Assembly (NCBI GenBank): GCA_023376005.1
Contig: CM042150.1
Location: 74,458,569-74,522,568, forward strand
DNA length: 64,000 bases
Source of the DNA: Doryteuthis pealeii
Taxonomy: Eukaryota > Mollusca > Cephalopoda > Myopsida > Loliginidae
Direction of reading: 5' to 3'
The notes beneath the pieces are model-generated. The model was given only the letters and a program-made list of their open reading frames with translations. It searched no databases and was not told where the DNA came from. A program made the position numbers and the translations under genes. Below, in pieces: positions 44,370-56,125 of the stretch. The stretch's first letter is position 1. Every line of letters starts with the position of its first letter.

Positions 44370-44545
44370 GCTGGATTGAGAAAAGCATTAATCCACTTCT
44401 CCCTTTAGCTATGGGTAAATAGCAGTGGAGATTGGATTTTATAGTTTGGGCCTACTCTAATGGATAAATAGTAGGGTAAACTGGGCTGTCAAGACTTGGC
44501 AATCAGTCAAGATTAACAACTCCAAATTAGAAGGGGAGTTTCTAA
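44370..44545 (+). mobile_element. SINE-1 fragment with internal duplication
   Basis: AGCATTAATCCACTTCTCCC, CTATGGGTAAATAGCAG and later GGATAAATAGTAGGGTAAACTG show the SINE-1 centre, with the TAAATAGTAGGG block present twice about 60 bases apart. Confidence 0.5.
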
Positions 44546-44702
44546 AGCAAACTAGTATCAACAAATAAGGCCAGAGATTACTCCTTGCTGCTGGTATTGA
44601 GTAATCCAATATAATCCTTCTTATATTAATTGGAAAAGAGATGAGAACTGTCTCATAACTTCTATTGCCATAATAACTTCAATGAAGGAGAAATATTTAA
44701 CC

Positions 44703-45000
44703 GTGGAGGCACTCATGGCATAATGGTTATCATCATAGGAAATGGACTTAGCAACTAGAATTCAAATCCTGGATGAGTCTGTTTGTGTTTCACTTTGTGT
44801 TTATGCCCTTGGGTAAGCCATGAATTAATCTCTTCTAACCCACCCTTAGCTATGGCTAAATAGTAGGGTAGACCTGGCTGTTTAGCCTTGATACAGTAAC
44901 CAGTCTATGAGAAGTAAAACTTAGAATTCAAACCAGCTGTACTCTGCTTTAAATTTAACCGTGTATCACATCCTTCTGGTGCCAGAGAGGTTAGTTAAAT
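44703..45000 (+). mobile_element. SINE-1, most complete copy, tRNA-derived
   Basis: The head has an A-box-like TGGCATAATGGTTATCAT (44713) and a B-box-like GAATTCAAATCCTGG (44758). The body contains TGTTTCACTTTGTGTTTATG, TTAGCTATGGCTAAATAGTA, CAGTAACCAGTCTATGAGAA and TTCAAACCAGCTGTACTCTG, and the tail TATCACATCCTTCTGGTGCC. RNA polymerase III would transcribe an intact copy; a LINE or PLE enzyme would have to supply reverse transcription. Confidence 0.8.
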
Positions 45001-45359
45001 AAAAGCAATGGACCCTAATGATTATGGGTGGGGGACAAGAAGTAGAACTCTTCAACATCCTCAACTCAAACTCAGTGAAATTGAAAAGGGAAAAATGTTC
45101 TCATTAAGCATTAGCTTTCATCTCTGCTGATTATCAATTAATGTTTCTCCTATAAAGAAACTCTAACAAATAATTTATAAAGGGATTACGGCTTTATATG
45201 TTACAGGAAATATGGTTATTGATAAAAGAAACAAAATCAATGAATTGGATAATGGTTAACATTATATACATTCAGTATTAAAGCCATGCATATGAAACAG
45301 AAAAAGGTTTACACTTGTGGAGAAAATTTAGAAAAACAAACACAGGATGTTACAATGGA

Positions 45360-45428
45360 TGGACAATTTATTGTCGATACTCGAGTATTTCGGTTTTACA
45401 GTGGAAACCTTCTTCAGGACTAAGAATT
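45360..45428 (-). ncRNA. Type I hammerhead ribozyme motif, well-formed
   Basis: Minus strand: stem I strand AAUUCUUAGUC (45428-45418); CUGAAGA (45417-45411), which fits the CUGANGA core; stem II GGUUU/AAACC with an eight-to-nine base loop and one extra A; GAAA (45391-45388); a four-pair stem III UACU-CG-AGUA; cleavage after AUC at 45376; and a second stem I strand GACAAUAAAUU pairing with the first at about 8 of 11 positions. The triplet is AUC rather than GUC. The surrounding 45300-45490 shows no PLE protein. Activity is unproven. Confidence 0.65.
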
Positions 45429-46003
45429 TGTGTGGATAGAAGATGAAGGATGTTTAGTATGCGTTGAATTAAAAAATGTGTAATTTCAAATGAAATAACC
45501 AATAAACATTTACCAAATTAGAAATACTGAACAGATTAAAAAATCCAAAATAAATAAAAAAATCGTATAAGCAATCAAATATGATTTTTAAAGTATCTAT
45601 TTTTTTTTAACAATAATCTTTTATAGGGTTTGTATGAATCTTTTATAGGGTTTGTATGAATCTTTTAGATGGGGAATTATTATTATATATTGATATCCTC
45701 ATCTTGATTGTTATTCTAGTCACAATGTTTCAGCTATTGTATTCTTTGGCCTTTTTCTTCTTTCATAACTGATAGCTTTCTCGGTATTTTAAGAAAATAC
45801 TTTTTTCAATCCACATGAGTAAATTGTTCTCATTTCACTATCTTTACTTAGAAAATTCTTCCTTTAGTTAATTCATCCTTGTCTTTCCAACTGAACAAGA
45901 CTTATCATATATTACATGACCCACTAGGAATTGAAATCACAATCACTATGTAAGTAGATCCATTTTAACCAATGCTTATACTAAGCCAATCCTGGTGTTG
46001 GGC
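45429..46003. other. AT-rich DNA with a SINE-2 tail fragment
   Basis: 45685-45765 on the minus strand shows the SINE-2 tail (complement of CACAATGTTTCAGCT and TTGGCCTTTTTCTTC). A direct repeat of AATCTTTTATAGGGTTTGTA occurs at 45625-45660. No gene is seen. Confidence 0.45.
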
Positions 46004-46004
46004 A

Positions 46005-46145
46005 GTGCATGGTTTAGTGGAAGAGACAAGCAACATCTCAAAATTAATTTAAGTGATATCTTTTAAGCATGGACAGTTGAATAAGAACAATCTGCCTCTG
46101 TGGATTGAATAAAGAGTTCAGTTCAAAATTTTCTGGTTACTAACA
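46005..46145 (+). mobile_element. SINE-2 head fragment
   Basis: ATGGTTTAGTGGAAG resembles the A-box, and the body words AAGAACAATCTGCC and GTGGATTGAATAAAGAGTTC match SINE-2. The tail is missing. Confidence 0.4.
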
Positions 46146-47214
46146 ATGACAGACACACAGAGAAAGCCAAAGTTTATGTTGGCTAAAACATTGTGACTAT
46201 AATAACAACTAAAATGAGGATAACTGTCTGAGTAAATCAGCAAATCTTTTATGATTGAAAAGTATTTATTTGTGATTAAGTTCCTTTTCAGAATTTTACA
46301 CTTTTGATACATTTAAAAATTTGTCAATGGCTGAAATAAAATACTACATTTTAAATATATTCTGTTTAGTCAATACCTTTTAAAGAGGTTGTCATTTTAA
46401 GTAACTTTCTTTATTATATAATGGACGGACTTTGTCAGTACTGGTGAATTTACTAACCTATTACATAATGTGTACATACATATATACATATGTATATACA
46501 GGCAATAGATATGAAGAGATTGTGTGTGTGTGTGTGTGAGAGAGAGAAAAGAGAGAGAGGAGGAGTCGGGAAGGATTAACAAAGGCTACTCAAAAGCCCT
46601 TAGAGTTTTTATTTTATTTTATAAAACCTACTTTTCTTTTTCTCAATTTAGCAGCTTCTTTTTTTATAGTCAATTAAAAGAGTCAAAATTGATTTTACCA
46701 AGTGATTTTAACTTTCTGAAAAGACAAAATCCTGGAGAAGTTGGTGATTTTTATGATCTCTTAGGAAATTCTAAACCTATAAAAGCTGACAAGTTCTTTT
46801 TTAATGATAGCACTGATGATACACATTGACAATAAGATAAAAAATTCTCCTTGTCTTCTTGAACCAGATTTTGACAAAAGACAAACTGTAAAAGTATCTT
46901 TTGGGAAAGCCTGAAAGAATAACAAACAATATTTGAGAGACAGATACTCTTTTTAGATTTGGTCAGCTTTCCTTTGCACAAAGCTGCACTTATAGTATGA
47001 TCAAAGTAAACAACTTATACAATTATAAAAGAGTGCTGAGAAGTTTCCAGCCTAACAAAGACAAAAAATACCTTTTTTTTAAAGAATTTCAATTTATTTT
47101 TTTATATTTGAGACTTAGAGGCACTTGAAAAATAATATGGCAAGTATATTGAACTAGGATGATTATGAGAAATAGCATATAAATGTCTAGGGTTATATGT
47201 CATTCTCTTCTTTG
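46146..47214. other. AT-rich DNA, no supported gene
   Basis: A GT/GA tract lies at 46521-46560. The 101-codon plus frame at 46524-46829 starts inside that tract and has no recognisable domain. Confidence 0.4.
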
Positions 47215-47215
47215 T

Positions 47216-47560
47216 CAGTGTCCTGGGTAGAACATTAAACTGCATCCAGTGCTGAGGCTCCAATTATAGAGATCTGGGGTTTCACTTCCTTCATTGCTAT
47301 TACTGCTAGGTCCACTCTAATCTTGAATGTAATACTTGTTAGGGTCCCATATATGAGTCAAATAGATATGCTTCAAATTATTAGTATTAAATAGGAATAC
47401 TTAAAATTATATAATTATGTACACATTATTAGTATTATATAGGAATACTTGAAGTTGTATAACTGTGTGTAAATTATCAGTATTGGGTAGGAATACTTGA
47501 AACTATATAACTGTATGCAAATTATTTGTATTAGATAGTAATACATGAAAACATAGCTGT
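47216..47560 (+). repeat. Dispersed repeat A, copy 4, with 3' amplification
   Basis: GTCCTGGGTAGAACATTAAA, GCTGAGGCTCCAATTATAGA and GGGTCCCATATATGAGTCAA are diagnostic. The following segment, ATTATTAGTATTA.ATAGGAATACTTGAA, is repeated about four times at roughly 50-60 base spacing (47377-47550), so this copy has a tandemly expanded 3' part. Confidence 0.65.
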
Positions 47561-47599
47561 GATAATTATTTTTATTAAAAATAGTTACTTGAAGCTATG

Positions 47600-48100
47600 G
47601 CTGTCTATAAAATTAATAGACCAGTTCAGATATCTTGGTAGTAATATCTTATCTACAGAAAATGATGTGAATTTCCTGCATTGGAAAGGTAAAGACTGTT
47701 ATTGACAGATTATTTCAATGATAAGATAAAGTGTGAATTCTTCCTAGCTGTATCTGGTGCCAGTGCAATTGTATGGCTGCCCCACTTGCACACTAACAAA
47801 GACCACATAGAAAAAGATAGATTGGAGCTAAACAAGGATGATGTGTCTTGAACAAATCTTGGAAGCAGCACCCTACAAGGAAGCAGCTGTATGGCCACTT
47901 GTCCCCATTTATACAAACCATCCAAGTAAGATGAACAAGACATATCAAGACACTGTTGGAGAAGCAAGGAAAAACTCATTCATGATGATCTACACATGGA
48001 CACATTAGTGTGGGTCAACCAGCAAACCTACATTAATCAGCTGTGTGTGGATTTTGGATGCTGTGGATCTTCCAGAGGAAATGACCCATAGGAACAGGTG

Positions 48101-48133
<33 letters not shown>

Positions 48134-48140
48134 TTATAGA
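47600..48140 (+). pseudogene. LINE polyprotein C-terminal relic
   Basis: Reading across frames gives QFRYLGSNI, DKIKCEFF, QLYGCPTCTLTK, LNKSWKQHPTRKQLYGHL and a final QTYINQLCVDFGC. This is the recognisable end of an RTE/craft-like animal LINE, downstream of the RT catalytic centre. Frameshifts separate the blocks. A (GA)n tract (48103-48136) and a (GAT)n tract (48164-48186) follow and probably grew in the LINE 3' region. The minus-strand frame of 89 codons over it is antisense. Confidence 0.8.
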
Positions 48141-48189
48141 TATACATTATATCAGTGTGACCTGATGATGATGATGATGATGATGACTT

Positions 48190-50848
48190 GAAAGCATATA
48201 AATGCTTGCAAAAAACTAAAAAGAAGACTAACTTCAGCTTTTAATAATTCAACATGGTTTGACATGTGATCAAACCAACTGATCAACCTTCTTGGTTATG
48301 CCAAGAACTTTTTAGCAGCTGTCATAGAATTTAAACCAGTGTGCAATCACAAATATTCAGAAATGCTCACAACAATTGATTTACATTTGATTAACCTAGT
48401 AAATGAAACTGGTAACACATGTTATGTTAATTGATATATTGTATTATTCATCTACCAATATTGATATTTGTATCATCTTCTATGAGAGAGTGTGTTTCAT
48501 CTTATTTGTTACTTTTGCCTTTGTGATATATTCATGGAAAACGTAGGAAAAAGAGACAAATCAAAAGCATATAATAATATATTTCATTACAATTAATAAT
48601 AAAAAAGATAGAATATGTTGAAGAGAATTTACATGAAAACAATAAACACAAAATAAGAAAAATAGAAATATAAGCTCAAATATGAATATTAATCCAATAT
48701 CATCAATGACTCAATATATGAAAGAAAGATTTAGTAAGAAAAATATTCTGGTGAAATGTTAGTAATATAAGAGAAATAGAATCATTACAATAATTTATGA
48801 TTTTTATAAGTTTGCTAATAATATGAAAATAGAAAGGATACTGTTTTTCAAGAGAGATTTTTAATATTTGAATATATAGAGAGCTATACTCCAGAATGAT
48901 TAGCCTAAAAGTAATTGAAATAAAATTTATTCCATACTTTTGCTTTAATGGTCGTAATGTGGATACAACTATAAGCAAAGCATTTCTAAGTTTTATGTTT
49001 CTTTTCTTATTTTATCTTCATTTGTATAAGGCCATTAAATATCCGATAGAAATAACTTTTGTATTTGACCTGAAAATGTATAATCTCATTCTCATTCACA
49101 TAATGGAAAATGCATTAAATGTTACTCTTTAACACTGTCGGCATGAATAAGCAGATGCGAAACTTGCTGTCACTTGATCTGATTTTCTCCAGGAATTCTC
49201 CTTGAGCATTTCCTTGTTATTTGAAGTACAAGATGAAATTCTTCTGTAAAGAACACCTTTTTCTGTCAGAAATTCTTTTATTGAGTTTAGACATTTCTTC
49301 ATTTCATCTTAAAAAGTGTTACCTCAAAAAATATTTGAATGGGAAAAATTACCAGATTTATACTCCATGTAACACATCAAGGAAATTACTGAAATTCAAT
49401 TGAGGACACTGACCCTAGAAAAATGGGGTAAAGCAACAAACCTTTGCCTCTGCTTATTCACACTGACAAAGTTAATTAGTACAAATCATTTAAGTAATGA
49501 ATACCAAAATTTAGTAAGAATAATTTCTCCACATGGGTCAATTTTTAATAAGTTTACTAGCAATAAATAAGAGAAACATTTTTTAACCTCTGAATGCAGT
49601 GGATGTTCTAAGAGTGAAAAAAAAAACCCAGTATTTTCATGGAACCTGTAAGCAAGCACCTTCTGACAAAATTTGTTTTTGACAACAATTTTAGATTTTA
49701 TTTCCTTTTGATTCAATTTTAATTCATATGAAGTTATTAAAAATCCTATTGAAATGAATCTTGATGAATACACATTTCTGTATTTGATGTTTTGTTGGGT
49801 TGGTCTATTTTACCTCAGTCCAGAAATATTATGAAGAATTTACAAAATTCTGAATGATTAGAGATGTATTATGATGTCTGTATGTTTATTTTCTTTGAGT
49901 GAATTTCATCATTTAATTTTCTCATCATGTAACAAATAAAAAAAACTAAGATGTCATTGTCTAGGTAGGTTACTTTTGTATTAATATTAAATGGCTAAAT
50001 CATTTCCAGATAAACCATATGTCAGTGAAAAATATTTGATTGAATATTGTTTCCTCATATGGAATGAATATAAGAACAATTCATGATGAAGTAATAATGA
50101 GAATATTTATTGCCTGAGATAACTTAACAAAAGAGAATACAAGTATGACAAGAGATACAAGGAAGGGCTTATACAGAGTTGTATGAGAGAAATGTCCTAA
50201 TATGAAAAGAATCTTTAATAGAGAAGTGTTGTCCTTGATATATAACTGCTGGTAGAAAAGAAAGGTGTAAAGACTTATATGTAAAGCCTGTTATCATATT
50301 CATGTGACACGAGGTTGGTGGGGTGCAAAGCCCCCTGACCATGAACAGGAATGCAAAAGGTGTGTTATTTACTTCTCTCAAAGTCAGATGAGTGAAAGAG
50401 GGTTTTGGCTTTGCCAGTTATCTTATAATGCTGATGGCTACACCACCTAGTGGCTACTGGCAGACATGGGAGGTAATTACATCTTGTGTCTCCTTCTAGC
50501 TGAGAGATATAATCCCAATACATATATTATAATAACTATTACATGCAAAGAGATATTTGTTGAGCTGGTCTGACTTTGTTACTTGGCCCAATACTTAGAA
50601 TAACCAGTAAGTAATGAACTTCATGCATAAATTCTTTATTTTCTTAAGTTTGTTTAATCAATTCTGAATTCATAACAATACTGACTAAATAATATCAATG
50701 ACTTGGTATCAACATAAAAATATATGGTAACGATGATTTATTGTTGAAATGTTAGTAATGTGATAGAAACAGAATTATTACAATAGTTTATTCAGTAGCT
50801 AAGTTTTTTAAAAAGTTTGACATCAGTATAAAAAGAGAAAGGATGTTG
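48190..50848. other. AT-rich DNA, longest stretch without a recognised element
   Basis: Frames of 60-95 codons occur on both strands with no recognisable domain. 50160-50500 is less AT-rich and unassigned. No RNA gene is seen. Confidence 0.45.
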
Positions 50849-50849
50849 G

Positions 50850-51215
50850 TGGGGCTTAGAACATGTTCACTGTATTTCCTGCAGAAGGGTAAGACCCTCC
50901 AAAAGGAGTGTTCTGAGTATGACACTAAACAGCACTTGATGGTGAGGTGCCAGTTCTGAAGATCTTGGGAGTATGGAGTACCCCTTCATTGCCATTCAAC
51001 TCTGCCCAGGAGTGGTAGTACATGTTAGGGTACCATCAATGGGTCAAATAGATCTGTTAAAAATGATTTGTATTCAATAGGACTATGTGCAAAAAAACTC
51101 TCTTAAGAAACAATGAAATCAACAATGTAAATGTTTAATGAATGTGATTCCCTAACTTATAGGATTAAAATATCCCTAGATGAGTTGATATGCTGTTAAA
51201 ATCAATCAATCAGAA
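50850..51215 (+). repeat. Dispersed repeat A, copy 5
   Basis: AAGACCCTCCAAAAGGAGTG, TATGACACTAAACAGCACTT, GTGAGGTGCCAGTTCTGAAG, TAGGGTACCATCAATGGGTC and the end TTGATATGCTGTTAAAATCA followed by ATCAATCA. This copy and copy 2 seem the most complete. Confidence 0.7.
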
Positions 51216-52915
51216 AGTATAAGAATAAACATGGATTTTAAACTGAGTAAATTGGTGGGAGATACTTTCTCGTGACTTGTCTGTTTCATTCCTTTTTATA
51301 AGGAATATTACAGTTGAGTAGTAAGCAAGATGTCTGCCCAAAAAGAAAAGAAAAGAAATTGTACCAACCTTTTAAATTTTTTGTTTTCTTTTAATTCAAA
51401 TGAGTCTTTTAAAGATTGCATCTAAATGAAATATGGCAAGTAAACATCTTTGTATTTAATCCATAAACTGTGAATGTCTCATTGTTATTTACATAATAGA
51501 AAATGTATTAAAATATTATTTAGTCCATTTCTGAACAAAGTTAAAATTATGCAATAGTTGAAATTGAGTCATTAGACACAATCGAAAATGAATTTATTCA
51601 TCCTTTTCCTGCTGTTCATTCTTGTTGTTAGATTTGTTCAAATTATAAAGACATTTCAAAGCAATTAGACTGTTAGTTGTCTGACATTGTTGCATTAATT
51701 CTGAATTGCCTGAAAGTCAAATAATGTTTAATTGTTCTTTTCCATATTGTTATTATCATTGCGTAAAACAAATCACTTTAAGCATTTGTCAATTATAATT
51801 TATTTTTTCTCAAATATGACACCAGAAGAACAATGGAATATAAGGTTGACAAAAGAGAGAAAGTTTTTTTTTTTTCTTTTCACAGGAACAATAGAATGTC
51901 TTTTCCATTGTCTTTTCTATCATTCATGGGTAGAAGATTGTTTTCTATCTTTTAATTTTGAATATTCAGGTATTTGCCCTGTCTTGCTTATATGAACCTG
52001 TAAAACTCTCTTATTACATGAAAAATGAAAATACTAATTCTTCATATCATCATAATAATTAATAAAGTTAAACAATACAAGAAGAAGAAAAAAACATTAA
52101 ATATTGTCATCATCATCAACATCATTATGGTTGTAATTTTTTAATTCTTTTTTATTATAAATTAAACTGGTCAAATACTAGCTGAAGTACCTGTCTACGT
52201 AGGATAAAAAATCAAAATCTGGATTGCAGTCGGTTATTTTTAAAAAAAATTTTAATTGTAAGTTAAAAATTTACACTGAATGGTTACAAATGGTAATTGT
52301 TAATATAAAAGATAAATCCACACACAAAAAAAGAGATTTATTATATTTTTTATATTATCTTTTCAAGTTAATACTGTTCTGTAAAAGATTTTCACAGAAT
52401 TTTGTAATAAAATATTTTTACTTTTACCAATTAAAATCATTTTTGTTTTTTGTCCAGATTTTATGGCATAACAGAGCAATAAGGCTATCTAATTATTTGA
52501 TATCACAAACCTTAAGAATGAACAGATAACACACTTTGCTTAAGAATGAACAGATAACACACTTTGTTGTTATTTTTTTAAATGTATTTTAAAAATATCT
52601 TGTTTGCTATCTTATCCTTTATATTTTAAATATATTTCAGAATTTATTCAATTACCTTTAAATCCTTAGTAATCTTCTTTTTCTTTTTTGAGTAACACTG
52701 GCTATCTCAGAAAGTTATTCATATTATAATGTTCATTTTGTTTGTGCCTAAGAAAGTAAGAAGATGTCTGTCAAGAAAAGACAATTTTGTAAACCATTCA
52801 ATCGTCTTAATCTTGAATCTACTTCAGCAAAAGTTTGACAAACTTAATAACAATGATCTGGATTGGTTGGTTCCTATTTAAATCTCTGGAAGAAAACAAC
52901 TTCATTCTTCTGTTT
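51216..52915. other. AT-rich DNA, no supported gene
   Basis: A short perfect direct repeat, AAGAATGAACAGATAACACA, occurs at 52513 and 52541. Frames of 87 and 101 codons (51732-51995, 52224-52529) lack recognisable features. Confidence 0.45.
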
Positions 52916-52917
52916 AT

Positions 52918-53125
52918 TGGATTGGATGTTGATGTAGAAAACAATGTCAGTGAACTGAGTTCAAATTCTGGTCAAGGCTGTTTACAATGAATTCACACTA
53001 ATGCTCTTGGGAAAGGCATGAATCCATCTTATCTTCCAACAGCTATGGATAAAATAATAAGGCTGACTGGAAAACTAATCTAGGAGATGAATAACTTTTA
53101 ATTCAAAACCAGGATCTGAAGTCTC
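52918..53125 (+). mobile_element. SINE-1 copy
   Basis: B-box-like GAGTTCAAATTCTGG, AGGCATGAATCCATCTTATC, AGCTATGGATAAAATAATAA, AACTAATCTAGGAGATGAA. The tail is diverged. Confidence 0.6.
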
Positions 53126-53900
53126 TAGGACTGTCTGACCTTGTTCTGGCAACTTCAAGATGACATGCAAATCTGTCTTTTCCTTTGAATAACATTAAGG
53201 TCATGAAGTGGGGAGACTTGCTGCATAGGTAACTGCTGGTCAGCTACAAAAACTTGACCAGGCCTACACTGAGATCAAAGTACAGAGAAATCATCTTGCA
53301 AGATTTAATAGATATTTTGAATTGATTGATAGATTGGTGTGAAGTGGAATATAGATTAATTTGTTGATTTGAAAAATTTGCAAAGAGGAATAACTGCTGG
53401 GTATTGAAAAAAATATCAAAGATGAAAAAAAAAGAAAAAAAAAGGGAAGCAACACCCCCTCATATCTAATTTATATCTTTTACCTTCCTTTGTTCAATCA
53501 AATTTCTTTAATTGGTGAACTGTATTAAATGATTGAAAAAAACTTGGCCCATGTTTTCATTATTTGTTGACAAATTTGATGCTAACTTCTCAGTAGGAAT
53601 AATGAGTAAATTTAAAAATGATAGAAGAGGAAAAGAAAAAAGAAAATAATGATATCTATAAAATGAATTTACACTCGAATTATCTCCCTTGTTAAATATT
53701 CAAACATTCTAAATTGTATCATTACTGATGTGGACATAAATACAAATCCCACTTTGTGGAAAAATGGACTAAAAATGGCTTTATTTTCTTAGAGCATTTT
53801 AATTGTATTGTATGAACAAAAATCTTGTTACAATGTTCTGTTTTTGTTATGATAATACAAATACTAAAATCATCTCATCATTGAAGAATAATCAAGCTAA
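53126..53900. other. Unassigned DNA with a repeat F fragment
   Basis: 53745-53880 on the minus strand matches repeat F (GGCTTTATTTTCTTAGAGCA, AAAATCTTGTTACAATG). The rest is AT-rich with no gene. Confidence 0.4.
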
Positions 53901-53904
53901 GTTC

Positions 53905-54260
53905 CAATTACCGTTGAATTGGTAAGACACGGCAACAAGCGGTTGTAACTCAATACAATCCCATCTTGTCACAATCCTACTGCAGGGTATTTATAAAACT
54001 CCACAATATCATAGAAACCAAGCAGCCAATCAGAACTCAGGGAATGGAATCACCCAAATGCATGAATGGACTATTCTTGATTTCTATAAATACCAACTGT
54101 CTTGGACACTGCTTCAGTTGTACTTAGCTAGCTGCTGTTATTCAAACAAACAGTACACTAACTGACTTCAATAATCATAATATAGATATGTCTTAAATTC
54201 CAGTATACATGTTATTAAATTAGTGAAATTGAATTTTAATGGTTGTCAGTCATAACATGA
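53905..54260 (+). mobile_element. Ty3/gypsy fragment joined to LTR-like sequence
   Basis: 53911-53970 matches the minus-strand integrase relic at 36985-37030 (AATTGGTAAGACACGGCAAC and TTGTAACTCAATACAATCCC). It then breaks off into sequence starting TGTCACAATCCTAC at about 53978. That part has a CCAAT-like CAGCCAATCAGAACTC, a TATA-like TTTCTATAAATACC about 80 bases later, and a possible end CAGTCATAACA at about 54255. TG...CA ends and promoter-like boxes suggest an LTR; no second LTR is seen. Confidence 0.45.
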
Positions 54261-54988
54261 GCACTGTAAAAAATCAAATAGACTATCATTGTTGATAATA
54301 GCTTTGTAGTGTTATATATATTCTGTATCAGTCTGAAACTGAACTGTTAAACTGCCACTAAGGAGGTTAATGAGAGTGAAACTTTTTCTTTGTATTGGTT
54401 AGATGCTAAGATCTTTTTTTTTTAAAGAACAAAAAATCATGTGCTGATGTTAATTTGATGTTGGAGAGAAAATTAGATGCCAAATTCTATTTTCTGGTAC
54501 AAAATCACTTTGGAAACCATCATAGAAGAAATCTGTTTAATTAGAAGAAATTTGCTCAAGGTTTTCAGGTAAAAGCAGCGCAGAAGACAACCTGAGTTTA
54601 TAACTTGAATAATTAGAAGAAATTTAATTCAATCAACATCAAGAAATGTAGTATAGATTAACAGAAAAAAAAGTTTATATATCAGCCACAAATACACCAG
54701 TGAAAGATAAAATAAATAACTCCCTTTGATGTGGGCCTTCTTATAATTGACAGTAGGGAACAGTTTTCCTTTGCTTTAGTTCTTTCAGTAAATTAGAATA
54801 ATTCAAGGATAATTCCTTGTTGCAGGTACCATGTAACCCAGTTCAAGCTGATGCATGCTATTTAGAAAGAGTATTGGCACCATCAAGTAACAACGATCAT
54901 CTTAGAGATTCTATGAAGGGAAATAATTGACTTAACATCTTGTAAGATATTTTCAATAAAATAGAAAAGCACTAAAAAAGCTATCAGC

Positions 54989-54990
<2 letters not shown>
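54261..54990. other. AT-rich DNA
   Basis: The word TTAGAAGAAATTT.CTCAA / TTAGAAGAAATTTAATTCAA recurs at 54540 and 54612. No gene is seen. Confidence 0.45.

Positions 54991-54991
<1 letters not shown>

Positions 54992-55062
<71 letters not shown>
54992..55062. repeat. (TA)n(TG)n microsatellite
   Basis: About 24 TA units followed by about 11 TG units. Confidence 0.95.
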
Positions 55063-55500
55063 AAAATTAGGGTTCATAAAATTATTAATTTTTCATGCAT
55101 AAATATATCTATGAATTTACTATATACTAAATATAATCATTATATATGTCATAACATTAATAATTTATTGAGCTAGACATTTTGTTTCATATGTTTTTGT
55201 AGCAGATACAAATACTGAGATTCTGGCAATTTTGAGGCATTATTTTAAACTGAACCTCAAAGCTGTTGAATCTTTTCACAGAATTTGAGAAGTGGAAGAA
55301 AAAAATATCAGTGTCTTAAGACAGAGTAATGACTTGTTCCATGAAATAAAACTTAGAAGTAAATACAGAAAAGAATCTGGACAGCAGTGCTCAAGAGTTA
55401 AGATTATTAACAAAAGAACATATTAAAGAATTATATCAGATTAAAAAATATATATATCCAATTGATTAGAAAGGAAAATACTTATGATATACACTAATAT
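55063..55500. other. AT-rich DNA
   Basis: Nothing recognised. Confidence 0.45.
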
Positions 55501-55907
55501 ATACAAGAGTCATTCTTATAATAAGGGGAATTTTGCCTAAGGAGTTGACAATAGGAAGCACTGTTTAGAAGGAAATAAATAGTGATGGGTCCTTTCATGT
55601 CACAGAAAACAGTCAGCAGGAATTTCTTAACTGCAGCACCAAGAACTTTTCTTTACTGGAGTGTCAGTGTTTTTCCCACCATGGACTGTTTTTTCTACTC
55701 AGGCCTGTAGTGGCTTGTGTTAGCCCTTTTGTAAACATTATTTTGACTAAAAAATGTTTCTACATACACATCATAAATTCTTTTATAAATTTCACATGGT
55801 TTGTACTTCTCCAGCACTAGAAACTTGATGACAGACCTCTATTTAAGCCTGAAAGCACTGATTTATTTGTCTGAATTTTTAAGATGATTATTTAATAATT
55901 TTTATTA

Positions 55908-56068
55908 TTTGGATTTTTCAGATTGTTGTCCTCATTTTTATTGTTATATGCACAATGTTTCAAGCAATGTGCCCTCTGGCCTTCTTCAGGTGTTTCTTCT
56001 CAAACTCAGGAACTTTCTTTTTGAACTCACAAGCCTTCATATCATAATTGGGAGTTTTCATGGAACAA
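55908..56068 (-). mobile_element. SINE-2 copy inserted in mariner, minus strand
   Basis: The complement of the tail GTTGTCCTCATTTTTATTGT, GGCCTTCTTCAGGTGTTTCT and TCAAACTCAGGAACTTTCTT is seen. The tRNA head is truncated near TTTCATGGAAC. Confidence 0.65.
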
Positions 56069-56125
56069 TAATAATTAAAAAGGCTAGATTAGATTAAAGA
56101 GGAAGGGAAAATAAACTATGAGTTA

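Noticed and set aside
46524..46829. Plus-strand frame of 101 codons
   Set aside because: It begins inside a GT/GA microsatellite and has no recognisable domain.
47710..47979. Minus-strand frame of 89 codons
   Set aside because: Antisense to the LINE relic at 47600-48140, whose plus-strand translation is clearly LINE.
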